Positions 52,659-59,485 of a stretch of DNA of 64,000 nt are shown here, piece by piece (the first letter of the stretch is position 1; every line of letters begins with the position of its first letter). A model generated the notes under the pieces. The model saw only the letters and a program-made list of their open reading frames with translations. It was not told where the DNA came from and did not search any database. The position numbers and the translations under genes were made by a program. Source of the stretch: Certhia americana (lineage: Eukaryota > Chordata > Aves > Passeriformes > Certhiidae); contig CM031878.1 in the NCBI GenBank assembly GCA_018697195.1, forward strand, positions 33,435,374 to 33,499,373, written 5' to 3'.

Positions 52659-52689
<31 letters not shown>

Positions 52690-55600
52690 GCTGACATGCC
52701 ATCTTGGTTGAAACATGTGCAGTTCTGAAGCTTCATAGCCAAACTTAGCTGATACAATGGATACAATGGAGCAGCTTCTGTTTGACCTCTCAATCACCAC
52801 AGAATGCACCTCCTTGTGCGCCTGCTGGAAGAGCTTAATAAGTAAGCTTCCTACACTGCCAGTTTACAAGCAGCTGCACACCACCATGGCCCAGCAACCA
52901 GTCTGACCACCACTACCTGCCAGAGCTAGGCTTACAGATGAGCAAGGAGCCATTCTAACCAAGGCCATCTCACTCGGAGCCAGCACCACAGCCAAGTGAA
53001 AGGGCTGACAAAATACTGCTGAAGCAACATTGTAAAAATGACTAATTGGAAGTAAATTGTGCCGCTGGGAAATGCTTCCAGCCAAGAAAGATGGCCACAG
53101 ATACAGCCCAGACAGCTAGTCACAGGACAGAGCACAGAGAGCACGTACAGGGTGAACACCAAACTCTCCAGCCACTGTTACAGCAGTATCAACACCAGGT
53201 AAGCACCTCTGTTGCTGGATTTCCAAAGCAGAGTTGAAAAGCCAGAAAAGAGGTTACTTGTCATGGTTTCCCTCTATTCAGTGAGTAGGGTGGAAACTTC
53301 AGACATTCTTCAAAATCATGTAGGTCAGTGCAAGGCTGCATTTTGTTACTCCATTCTAGGAGCAAATTTGCATAGTACCATTTTAACTCTGTATGGTGGT
53401 TCTCAATGAGCACCATTATAGCAGCTTCCAGTGATACCTCATTTTCTAAAAACAGCATGTTATACAAACTCCTGGGGAGCTTGAAGAGAAAGGGATGAAA
53501 GGCCCTCCACCACAATGCGCAAATGAAGGTAAGCACCTTTGCAATTCAAATCCACCCACTGTAGAGACACCTGTACTTCACTCAAAGTCAGTTCCAGAAA
53601 TAAAAACGTCAGTTAATCTGGGCTAAATTCTGACTCTGAATACAGTTACAAAGTAACTCTGGACCAGGAATAACCTGCAATCCAGTAGGTTACTTCTGAT
53701 TGACACTAGTAGCTCCCACAATATGCAGAGCAGTTATGTTCAGATCTGACCTAAGCACTTCTTTTCCTGGCATTTTTCTCCCTTCTTAATGAATCTTCAA
53801 TGCTTCAGTATGACTACTGAAGCAGTGATACAGGTTTAGGGTTATTTCAGGGTCTGACAGATATGCAGAGACTATCCTCTTCAACCAATAAAATTAATGA
53901 AAAAGCATTAACTATTTTCCCTTAACAATAAACAGGCCGATATAGCACTGCTCACTGGTGCACAGGCCGCATTGCATTGAACTTCTACTAGCTTAGGTCT
54001 ATCTTACCACTGTCACCTTAACAGTGCCCCTGTTGCTATCAGAGAAGCAGGTGTGTTTCTTCGTGACTGAAAAACAGTCTTCTGACCTCATGGCCAGACA
54101 CAGGTAAGGCAGGAAAAACATGAGAGGAAGGTGGAGCAGGACACTGTATGAAGAGACAGGTTGCTGTGAAGTTGCCAAAATGAAGGGGAAGCTCAGCTGA
54201 CAGCCTGTTTGAAGTTGCAGGTGAATTATTTGTACCCTAAGCAAGTGGAAAAATACCGTGCCTTGCTGGGTAAGCACATTTCAGCACCACTCTTGCTGCA
54301 TTGTGAGGTTCTCCTTCAGCTGCAAACTTCTGCAAAAAGTTTACTCAGCTTCAGCTTGCTCCAGGGTACTTCCAGGTAGAGGTCAACCCACTTCACCTCC
54401 TGGTGTAACTAATTTCTACTGATTATTTTCAACCCAGACCAATCCAAAGTGGACTAAAAAAGTCATTACAGTAATTATGTTTAACAATGCTGCCATCACA
54501 CGTAGGTACCCCTCTTGGAAAAAGTGAAGAGCTGAGGTGCATCTTGGGAGTGTAGCCCCAGCTGTGAAGAATGTGCAACCATTGCTTTTTGCTTCAAATA
54601 TGGGTAATGAAGTTACCTATTGACATGACTCAGGACCAATCCACATAATGCCATCATGAAACAACATCCCAATACTCTGAACCAGCAAGAAAGACTCCTG
54701 TATTAATGTTATGCATCCTAAAATATTACGATTTATGCACTGTAATGCACTTCTGGTTGAATATATTTCAGATAAATAAAAGTGGATGTTACACTGAGAC
54801 ATAGCAAGGATTTGAAATGTGACATTTCTGTGCATCAGCATAAGGAATCAAGAGATTAGGCAGATAGAATAATTTGAAGAGATTGCTGCAGATAGCCAAC
54901 TTTTATTTCCATTGACATTGTTGTCAACAATGCTCTTTATGGAGAGGTTCTTTGTTACTGCCAAGATGTCTCACTATGCTATATACTGCTTACTACCAAG
55001 CTATGCAAAAAAACCCAAACAAGCCAAACCCAAAACTACACTGCTTTCATCTGCCTAAATTTCCTCAAAATATTTATTTTTTATAGGAAACTGTCTGGAA
55101 ACATACTACTAAAGCTTTTCAATTCAATTTTACACTAGTGCAATCAGTCCCTTCCTTCTGCCTCTTGTTTTTGTTTCAAGCCAGAAGGTATGTCTCCTAA
55201 CTCTTTCTTAATATCAATACAAAATAAGGAAATCTCATTTTTGTGTGTACATGCATTGAATCTCACAGGAAAGAAGGCACATGCAATGTTATGGACTACA
55301 AACCATTTTATCTTACTTGTTCCTTTAAAACTATATTTAAAAAGAAAGATAAAAAAAATTTTCTTTCTCAAACTGTGCTATGTAAAAAAACAGTTTTAGT
55401 ATGCAAATCACTTTAGTTTCCATGAACAAAGCTTATATAGCAAACCTACCACCTCTATCACTAGGAAACCTCTATCACTGCCATAGGCAGATATTTTTCT
55501 CACCAATAAAAGCTTTGTTACATGACAAGCAAATTTCTCACCTCTAAGTTGGATTTTTTTAAACATTTTATGATTATTATGTATAAAAACACATGCATAT

Positions 55601-56907
55601 AGTTAACTTCTTTCTATCTACCTAATCTACAAAAAATTACTAACCTGTGCACAAACCCTATCATTAGCACCAAGACAAGGATATGAATACTCTCAGCTAC
55701 TAGGAACTAATGTAAAAGCTTCGTTTCACATACTATTTTTTTTTTTCTTTAGGGATATCTCACTTCAACAAAATTCAAGGGAAAATGGGAGGAAATATCA
55801 AAAATTTTAGATGTCTGCAATTGTTTCATACAGTGTTAATTTAACGTTGTAGAATGACACCAGTAAATACTAAGGATTATGAATTATTCAAAACAGTTTA
55901 TGAAGTAGCATTCAAACTGCACATGAACAAAACTTTGAAAAACTGATAGAAAATAATCCCAAATCCAGGAAAGATTACACAGATAGCATGTCCTTACTGA
56001 AATGACTGTATTTAGCACTTCTGAAAAAACAGAAAAACACTCGATGGACTAAGTCGTCCTGGTTTTGAAATACATTTCTCCTAAACCTTCTTCATCTCTA
56101 ACTAGCATATGTTACTTGGAAAGGGTACAGGGCACTGTACTTCATCTTTTGAACATCAAAAATCAGTATAATTATACTGCTACTTATCAGCATAATTGTA
56201 CTGTTAGAATTTCTACACCATCAACTGGGCAGTGATACAAGCTGAGGTAGCAAAGCGGTAAAGGTGCACAACCTGTAACCAGCAAAGCAGGAGCTGAGCG
56301 TTGTCACAGACTAGATAGAATTTTCAAGTGTAAATATAAGGCAATGTTGTAGTATAAATTTTTTATATTATGTACTTAAAACCGCAGGACCTGAATTATT
56401 TTTAAAAATAAATTTTAAAAACCCCTCAACAAAATACCAAGTATTATTTTCAGAAATTGATATGCAACCAATCAAATGTGAATGTCAGATCCACAAACCA
56501 CTTCAAATTCAAATTGACAGCTCCTTTAATTGAACGTGTCAAAATTACTTTCCCTCCCTATTAATGGTAAGTCTCAAATATTTAGACCTTTCCAATTCTC
56601 TCCCTATCTTAATTTTCAATGAGAACATAAAGACCAGATAATTTTCAAATTTCATGCATTATACTTACTCTAACACAGTTTTGTTAGAACTGGAGAACAA
56701 ACCTGGTTCAAAATGCCTAGTTAAGAGTTTAATTATGAAATTTTATTGAAGAAAAACCCGATATGCTTGTTCTTACCTTGGTAGAAAGACACTTTCCACT
56801 ACATAGAAGTCTTGCATAAGGACATCTCTGTCTGGTTTTGATGTAAGATTTCCTACCGTGTATCCTATTCCCAGCTGGATAGCACCTTTAATAGCTGAGG
56901 ATGCAGT
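18966..56907 (-). CDS. PIP5K1B: PIP5K1B, PI4P 5-kinase type I beta (multi-exon, 5' end and stop codon missing)
   Basis: This is a lipid kinase that phosphorylates phosphatidylinositol 4-phosphate at the 5-position to make PI(4,5)P2 at the plasma membrane and endomembranes. It supports actin remodelling, vesicle traffic and PLC signalling. The coding sequence joins 56777-56907, 47108-47225, 43459-43611, 41462-41761, 32868-33079, 31411-31494, 31249-31297, 30651-30735, 26296-26451, 25366-25510 and 18966-19083, all complemented. Every junction is AG/GT and all phases are compatible, giving 517 codons. Numbered as if 23 residues precede, the ATP-binding Lys138 (FIIKTVQ), Asp266 (MDYSLL), Asp350 (MGIID) and Glu362 (KKLEHSWK) fall at the family positions. 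Glu362 in the activation loop marks a type I 5-kinase rather than a type II 4-kinase. The C-terminus ends NASVLDVYL, as recalled for mammalian PIP5K1B, which separates it from the alpha and gamma paralogues. The start-codon exon was not found up to 64,000. Confidence 0.96.
19084..25365 (-). other. PIP5K1B: PIP5K1B intron, 6.3 kb
   Basis: The intron holds no exon or repeat I can name. A 148-codon plus-strand frame at 22437-22883 and its overlapping neighbours have no recognisable motif and are likely chance. Confidence 0.6.
25366..25510 (-). CDS. PIP5K1B: PIP5K1B coding exon, residues 453-501 (C-terminal tail)
   Basis: This 145-nt exon, with split codons at both ends, encodes [20 protein letters not shown] then [16 protein letters not shown] and ends STLYSS. 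The acceptor used is ATATGAAG, placed by homology to the mammalian ALGSRHRPD junction. It has a poor polypyrimidine tract, so the exact first bases are less sure. The donor is GTAAAGG. The sequence is beta-isoform specific, low in complexity and rich in serine. Confidence 0.92.
25662..25741. repeat. Perfect tandem duplication, 40 bp x 2
   Basis: The unit GCCCATACCCATACTCTTTT plus 20 further bases ending AATGAATTTCA occurs twice head to tail with no mismatch (25662-25701 and 25702-25741). It lies in the 785-bp PIP5K1B intron just before the exon at 25366-25510. The lack of divergence suggests a recent event or an allelic or assembly difference. Confidence 0.95.
26296..26451 (-). CDS. PIP5K1B: PIP5K1B coding exon, residues 401-453 (C-terminal tail)
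   Basis: This 156-nt exon reads [20 protein letters not shown], later SQEWKDEK, and ends [10 protein letters not shown]. The junctions are AATGCAG and GTACAA, the latter a somewhat weak donor. It encodes the basic, serine-rich tail after the kinase domain, which the beta isoform shares in this exact form with mammals ([14 protein letters not shown]). A 114-codon plus-strand ORF covering 26136-26480 is only the shadow of this exon. Confidence 0.94.
26452..30650 (-). other. PIP5K1B: PIP5K1B intron, 4.2 kb
   Basis: The intron contains the antisense CR1 piece at 28,795-29,680 and a T16 run at 30,239-30,254. Nothing else was recognised. Confidence 0.7.
28795..29680 (-). mobile_element. CR1 LINE, 3' part in antisense, reverse transcriptase end
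   Basis: The minus strand carries the end of CR1 ORF2. A frame at 29298-29077 reads [20 protein letters not shown] then [13 protein letters not shown], and is followed by the CR1 3' UTR ending in the plus-strand CACAGAATGGCATATTTTGG. The upstream part encodes the counterpart of the RT C-terminal region, with frames broken. It is 5'-truncated at about 29,680 and inserted in the same orientation as the host gene. Confidence 0.85.
30651..30735 (-). CDS. PIP5K1B: PIP5K1B coding exon, residues 373-401
   Basis: This 85-nt exon encodes [20 protein letters not shown] then ARVFKKVQ, plus one base of the next codon. The acceptor is CTTGTAG and the donor GTAAGAAAG. It closes the catalytic domain. The segment [12 protein letters not shown] is a hallmark of the C-terminal end of PIPK domains. 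Confidence 0.96.
30736..31248 (-). other. PIP5K1B: PIP5K1B intron, 513 bp
   Basis: No feature was seen beyond the splice sites. Confidence 0.8.
31249..31297 (-). CDS. PIP5K1B: PIP5K1B coding exon, residues 356-372 (activation loop)
   Basis: This micro-exon of 49 nt encodes [16 protein letters not shown]. The acceptor is ACTTAG and the donor GTAAGTGG. It carries the activation loop. Glu362 in KKLEHSWK is the residue known to set PI4P preference in type I enzymes (type II enzymes have Ala here), so this exon supports the substrate assignment directly. Confidence 0.97.
31411..31494 (-). CDS. PIP5K1B: PIP5K1B coding exon, residues 329-355 (MGIID motif)
   Basis: This short 84-nt exon encodes [20 protein letters not shown] then IDILQSY, with split codons at both ends (Thr in, Arg out). 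The acceptor is TTTCTCTTAG and the donor GTAAGTTG. MGIID carries Asp350, which stands where protein kinases have the DFG aspartate and binds metal. The intron to the next exon is only 113 bp, the shortest in the gene. Confidence 0.97.
31495..32867 (-). other. PIP5K1B: PIP5K1B intron, 1.4 kb
   Basis: AT-rich sequence. No repeat or exon was recognised. Confidence 0.75.
32868..33079 (-). CDS. PIP5K1B: PIP5K1B coding exon, residues 258-328 (catalytic MDYSLL)
   Basis: This 212-nt exon starts [19 protein letters not shown] after the acceptor TTTGGTAG and ends at the donor GTAAGTG inside a Thr codon. Asp266 in MDYSLL is the catalytic-loop aspartate of the PIPK family. The later part, [20 protein letters not shown], is the variable insert of the C-lobe. 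The exon then returns to the conserved [18 protein letters not shown]. The end (TTETTNT) differs from the mammalian protein I recall, and this is a known variable segment. Confidence 0.96.
34183..34207. repeat. A25 tract
   Basis: An uninterrupted run of 25 A. It may be the tail of an old retroinsertion, but no body was identified. Confidence 0.95.
34368..34480. repeat. Cluster of direct repeats and perfect palindromes
   Basis: A 29-bp direct repeat (34368-34396 and 34434-34462, one mismatch) begins CTAAATGTATTCTAAATGTA. Between and overlapping the copies is a perfect inverted repeat, 34416-34447, with 15-bp arms (TAGAATACATTTAGC) and a 2-nt loop. CATTTAGCACGC occurs twice (34394-34405, 34423-34434). 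An 18-bp perfect palindrome, AAAATCAGGCCTGATTTT, follows at 34463-34480. Confidence 0.95.
38300..38930. repeat. Unclassified repeat-like block, richer in GC than its surroundings
   Basis: The base composition changes from about 38,300 to 38,930 (GGGATGCAGGTGC..., GGATGGCAGCTGTGGTCAAG). The style resembles avian interspersed repeats more than unique intron. I could not assign a family, strand or ends. A 116-codon plus-strand frame at 38316-38666 has no recognised motif. Confidence 0.3.
39448..39538. repeat. Direct duplication of about 31 bp with 60-bp period
   Basis: The 31-bp stretch containing TAACTTTCAGTATGTGTATA is repeated exactly at 39448-39478 and 39508-39538, separated by 29 bp of AT-rich sequence. 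It lies inside the 8.4-kb PIP5K1B intron. Confidence 0.9.
40790..41310 (+). mobile_element. CR1 LINE 3' part, sense
   Basis: The sequence follows the CR1 ORF2 end and 3' UTR: AGAGTCAGCAATGTGCCCT, then TGGTGCAGCCTCACCTCAAG, GCATGATTTTTGAGGAACAG and AGTGAGATGGTGGTCAAGCA. It ends TTCTATGACTATGATC. It is truncated at the 5' side, carries many substitutions and opposes the host gene. Confidence 0.85.
41462..41761 (-). CDS. PIP5K1B: PIP5K1B coding exon, residues 158-257 (kinase core)
   Basis: This is the largest coding exon, 300 nt and phase 0, from [18 protein letters not shown] to MKTLQRDCR. The acceptor is TGTTTTAG and the donor GTGAGT. It carries [11 protein letters not shown], which forms the hinge, then the type I signature [18 protein letters not shown] with its basic phosphoinositide-binding cluster, and [10 protein letters not shown]. 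Codons run without interruption, and an internal methionine (MNNVLP) should not be taken as a gene start. Confidence 0.98.
41762..43458 (-). other. PIP5K1B: PIP5K1B intron, 1.7 kb
   Basis: Nothing was recognised besides the splice sites. Confidence 0.75.
43459..43611 (-). CDS. PIP5K1B: PIP5K1B coding exon, residues 107-157 (ATP-binding lysine)
   Basis: This is a phase-0 exon of 153 nt, running from [11 protein letters not shown] to KLLPGYYM, bounded by the acceptor CTTTTCCAG and the donor GTAAGT. It contains the segment [20 protein letters not shown]. Its Lys138 equivalent is the conserved ATP-contacting lysine needed for activity in the family. The preceding intron is 3.5 kb and holds a sense CR1 3' end. 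Confidence 0.97.
43612..47107 (-). other. PIP5K1B: PIP5K1B intron, 3.5 kb
   Basis: The intron contains the sense CR1 3' end at 45,655-45,935, a 14-bp perfect tandem duplication (45494-45521, AGCACAGTCTTTTT) and a 19-bp period duplication (46439-46472, CAAACATCTAGAAGA). No other feature was seen. Confidence 0.75.
45655..45935 (+). mobile_element. CR1 LINE 3'-end fragment, sense
   Basis: Landmarks run in order: GAAGGAAATTCTTCACTCTA, TTTGAGCAACCTGGCCTAGG, GGAAGGTGTCCCTGACCATG and CTATTCTATGATTCTATGA. This is the canonical CR1 3' terminus with its tail. A frame over it is not a gene. Confidence 0.9.
47108..47225 (-). CDS. PIP5K1B: PIP5K1B coding exon, residues 68-106
   Basis: This 118-nt exon starts with T, completing the split Ser codon, after the acceptor TTTATTTTCAG. 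It ends GIKPDDYL at the donor GTAAGAG. It reads [20 protein letters not shown] and onward, a stretch almost invariant in type I PIP kinases and part of the dimerisation and N-lobe region. The intron before it is about 9.55 kb and carries an antisense CR1 piece and an LTR candidate. Confidence 0.97.
47490..48200 (-). mobile_element. CR1 LINE internal fragment, antisense, endonuclease domain
   Basis: The minus strand encodes broken CR1 ORF2 endonuclease. A frame at 47923-47717 reads [20 protein letters not shown], the classic YRPPNQ motif. Downstream a second frame reads [20 protein letters not shown]. The segment 47,940-48,180 corresponds to the preceding endonuclease N-terminal part. It lacks both the 5' end and the 3' terminus and is non-functional. 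Confidence 0.88.
51001..51624 (+). mobile_element. Candidate solo LTR of an endogenous retrovirus
   Basis: The block starts TGTAACTGTCAGAG and ends AAGATGTAACA. It contains an AATAAA signal near 51,508 followed by a T-rich, TCGG-containing stretch (CTCTCGGTTTTTTCCTTCGA) like the R-U5 part of avian LTRs. CpG sites rise at the end (51,535-51,605), unlike the flanks. No matching target duplication was found, so the ends are provisional. No viral coding sequence is attached. Confidence 0.45.
52096..52125. repeat. Inverted repeat, 11-bp arms, 8-nt loop
   Basis: GTATAGAATGC is followed by the loop ACTGTAGA and the exact reverse complement GCATTCTATAC. Confidence 0.95.
52662..52685. repeat. A24 tract
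   Basis: A run of 24 A follows two close copies of a CCATCTTA-type motif. It could be a retroinsertion tail on the plus strand, but the inserted body is not identified. Confidence 0.95.
56241..56300 (+). repeat. tRNA-like (possible SINE head) sequence
   Basis: GTAGCAAAGCGGTAAAGGTGC closely follows the tRNA D-arm/box A pattern (TAGCNNAGNGGTNAANGNGC). GGAGCTGAGCG stands near where box B would be, but fits GGTTCGANNC poorly. Anticodon-stem pairing is not convincing, so a working tRNA gene is unlikely. A decayed tRNA or the head of a tRNA-derived SINE is the best guess. Confidence 0.3.
56777..56907 (-). CDS. PIP5K1B: PIP5K1B coding exon, residues 24-67 (N-terminal kinase lobe)
   Basis: The exon begins in phase 0 with [20 protein letters not shown], preceded by the acceptor TTTCTACACAG. 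It ends VESVFLPS, with the last serine codon split after AG, at the donor GTAAGA. It encodes the start of the PIPK catalytic fold, including the glycine-rich stretch GIGYTVGN. It is 131 nt long. It is the most 5' exon I can recognise. The preceding exon should carry the initiator Met and about 23 residues, and was not seen between here and 64,000. Confidence 0.96.
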
Positions 56908-57138
56908 CTGTGTAGAAAGTAAGAATTCAAGCATGAGTTTGCTAAAAGCATATTACTGATCTTTAGCAGTAATATTATAGCTAAATGCTTTGATCATTTT
57001 CATAATAGCAATGCCCTAGCATCTTTACATCAGTGAATTAACTGATTTTTAATTAAAATATTTAGAAAAATCAGTATATACAAAGTGAAACTTCTCAAAT
57101 TGAAATTTGAAAATTTAGACATGGAGTTCTAACTCAGC

Positions 57139-59485
57139 ACAGAATCACAGAATAGCAGGTTGGAAGGTATTGTGGTATGTTTTTTCTTCAACACTTTGTA
57201 ACCATTTGTTCCTATTTCCCCCCATGTTGTTGGTTCAGCCTAAATTGTATCCTCCTGTCCATCCTACCCCAACCCTGCCCCTTATTCCAGAATGTTCCTT
57301 TCCTAGATATCAGTCCTGTTTTATGCCAATCCCCTGTTTGTACCTCCCCTTTGAAAATCCCCTAATCCTGGATGCCCCATTGGACCATGTGACTGTTCTC
57401 CCATGTAGCCTCACATTGGTGAATGTAAAGTAAACCTTGCCTTGTACTCCTCTCCATTCTTTCCCCTAGTAGCTGAAGAATTGTACCCTCCCGTTGTACC
57501 TCCCCCATTGAAAAGATTGTGCACCATGCTGGTTTTTGTCTTTCATGTCCATTCCTCTCTGGTAGTAAACTTCCTTGGGGGACCACAGGAACGATTCCTG
57601 CCTATTCTTTACTCCAGTCCTTGAAACCTGACACCCTGTGCCATAGAGCAAAAGTCCTTCAGCTACATCTTGGCCTGTGGTGCTTTCTGAGAGCAGCCTG
57701 CTCCTGGCCCAGTGCCGGGAGCTGGCTGGGGAAAAATCCAGTATCACATCAGAAAACGACATCAAGAGGCTCTACCTTTCTTGACAAAAGCATGATCCAG
57801 GCAAGACAGCCAAGCACACAGTCAAGCCAAATCTCAAAAATGCCCTATGTTGGGAATCTACCAGTTCTGGGGAGATTATTCCACTGACTGATAGTTTTCA
57901 CTGTGAAACATTTCCACTTAAATTCAAGGGGAATATCCCCAGGAGTAACTTTAACTCATTATCTCTCATGTTTTCCATGTGACCCCTTGTAAAAGTAGTC
58001 TTCTTGTAACCACCCTTCAAATACTGTAACATGGTGATAAGTTCCCCCTCAACCTTCATTTCTCAAGGTTGAACAGGACCAACTCTCTCAGACCCTCCTC
58101 ACACATCAGGCTTCCTAGATGTTTGGTCATCTCTGTGGCCCTTCTTTCCACCCTCTACAGCCTGTCACATCTTTTTTGTATGGTGGGGACCAAACCTGAC
58201 AACAGTATTCCAGCTGTCGCCTGACAGATGCTGACAAGAACAGGATAATCTCTGCTGATGATGCCTTTGTTGATGCAGCCCGAGATCTCACTGGCCTCCT
58301 TTGCTCCAGCAGCACACTGCTCACTCATACTGAGCTTGTGGCTTACTGGGACTTCCTGGTCCCTTTCCATAGAGCTGCTCCCAGCCTGTGCTTCACTCCT
58401 GGATTTGTTTTCCCAGGTGTAAAACCTTACACTTGTCCTTGCTGAACTTCATAAGGTTCTTCTTTGCCCACTCTTCCAGCCTACACAGGTTTTCCTGCAG
58501 TGTGGCTCTCCCAAAGTGCTCACTTGATCCTTGAGTGATGGTAAGTGCTCTGGATGACCACTTATGTAGACACAAAACAGCCTTAGGCCCAAGACCAGTC
58601 CCTGGGGACCTCATTTGTCCCAGGCTGCCAGTTGGAAAAGCAGACATTTATCCCTACTCTGGGTGCTGCCTGTGGGCCAGTTCCCCACCCACTGCACAAG
58701 CAGCTTGTCCAGTTACACAGCAGCTTCACCAAGAGGCTGTGGGAGATTCCAGAGAAAACCTTGGAGATGTACAGGCAAACAACATCCATGGCTTGCCCCA
58801 CATCAACAAAGCAGGTTACTTTTCCATAGAAGGCAATCAGGTCTGTCAAGCACAATCTGGCCTTGGTGAACCCATGCTGGCTTTTCCCAATCATGTTCTT
58901 CATCTGATTTGATATGGCTCCTAGGAGGATCCTTTCCATAACAACTTCCTTTGCCTTAGTATTAACCTTTAGAGTGCACAGCCAGACCCCAAACTCTACA
59001 ATATTGTGATTACTGCAGCCAAAGCCATCACTAACCAAGATATTACAAAGCTGGTTTCCTTGGTTAGTGAGCAGCAAATCCAAATCTCATTCCTGGTTAG
59101 CACATTTAACATTTGTATGAGGAAGCAGTCCTGTATGCATTCCAGGAACTTGATGGATGTGACCTGCTGTATTACTCTACCAACACTCTCTGGATAATTG
59201 AAGTCACTGAGAAGACCCATGAGCAACCCAAAGGTTGCTCAAGCAACCCAGATTAAGTGCTTCTTTGCCCTTTTCATCCTGGTTTGCAGGTCAGTAGCAG
59301 ATGACTAATCTAAGATCCCCCTTGGGGTTGTCCTTTCTGATCTTGACCCAGAGGTATTTGATAGGGCTTCCATAGTCACTGTAGTTGATTTCTATATGTT
59401 CATGATTCACTTTTAATGCACAGCACAATTCCTTCTCCTCTACTTTCCTGACTGTCTTAACAAAACATATAACCATCATTTGTGA
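57139..59485 (-). mobile_element. Long CR1 LINE, antisense, interrupted by an LTR
   Basis: The 3' tip (plus-strand CACAGAATCACAGAATAGCA) lies at 57,139-57,166. The element resumes at about 57,745 and runs to 59,485. On the minus strand the ORF2 remnants appear in order: SPIKYLWVKIRKDNPKGDLR and LLSDFNYPE (endonuclease), MDLLLTNQGNQLC, GKSQHGFTKARLCLTDLIAF (reverse transcriptase), KNLMKFSKDKCKVLHLGKQ, and LFLSASVRRQLEYCCQVWSP (ORF2 end). The frames are shifted relative to each other, so it is dead. The 5' end is truncated within the endonuclease domain. Confidence 0.92.
57171..57740 (+). mobile_element. Solo LTR (570 bp) nested in CR1, with 4-bp target duplication
   Basis: The LTR begins TGTGGTATGT and ends GAAAAATCCA (TG...CA). 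It is flanked on both sides by gtat (57167-57170 and 57741-57744). It splits the antisense CR1 element: the CR1 3' tip precedes it and CR1 body follows. AGTAAA variants near 57,430 and 57,564 could serve as polyadenylation signals. A 4-bp duplication is typical of gamma-type (ERV1) elements. No internal retroviral genes remain. Confidence 0.7.

Larger units (their letters stand above)
47226..56776 (-). other. PIP5K1B: PIP5K1B intron, 9.6 kb
   Basis: This is the largest intron seen. It contains an antisense CR1 endonuclease piece (47,490-48,200), an LTR candidate (51,001-51,624), a T14 run (50,051-50,064), an inverted repeat (52,096-52,125), an A24 run (52,662-52,685) and a tRNA-like stretch (56,241-56,300). 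The part from 52,500 to 54,600 is somewhat richer in GC, but no family was recognised there. Confidence 0.75.

Noticed and set aside
18966..56907. An intronic PABIR1/FAM122A gene, as found within PIP5K1B in mammals
   Set aside because: No frame resembles it. In mammals it is an intronless copy and need not exist here. The 9.1-kb coding-like ORF does not look like it either.
58127..59083. LINE reverse-transcriptase ORFs as genes
   Set aside because: They are fragments of one dead, frameshifted CR1 element and are annotated as such.
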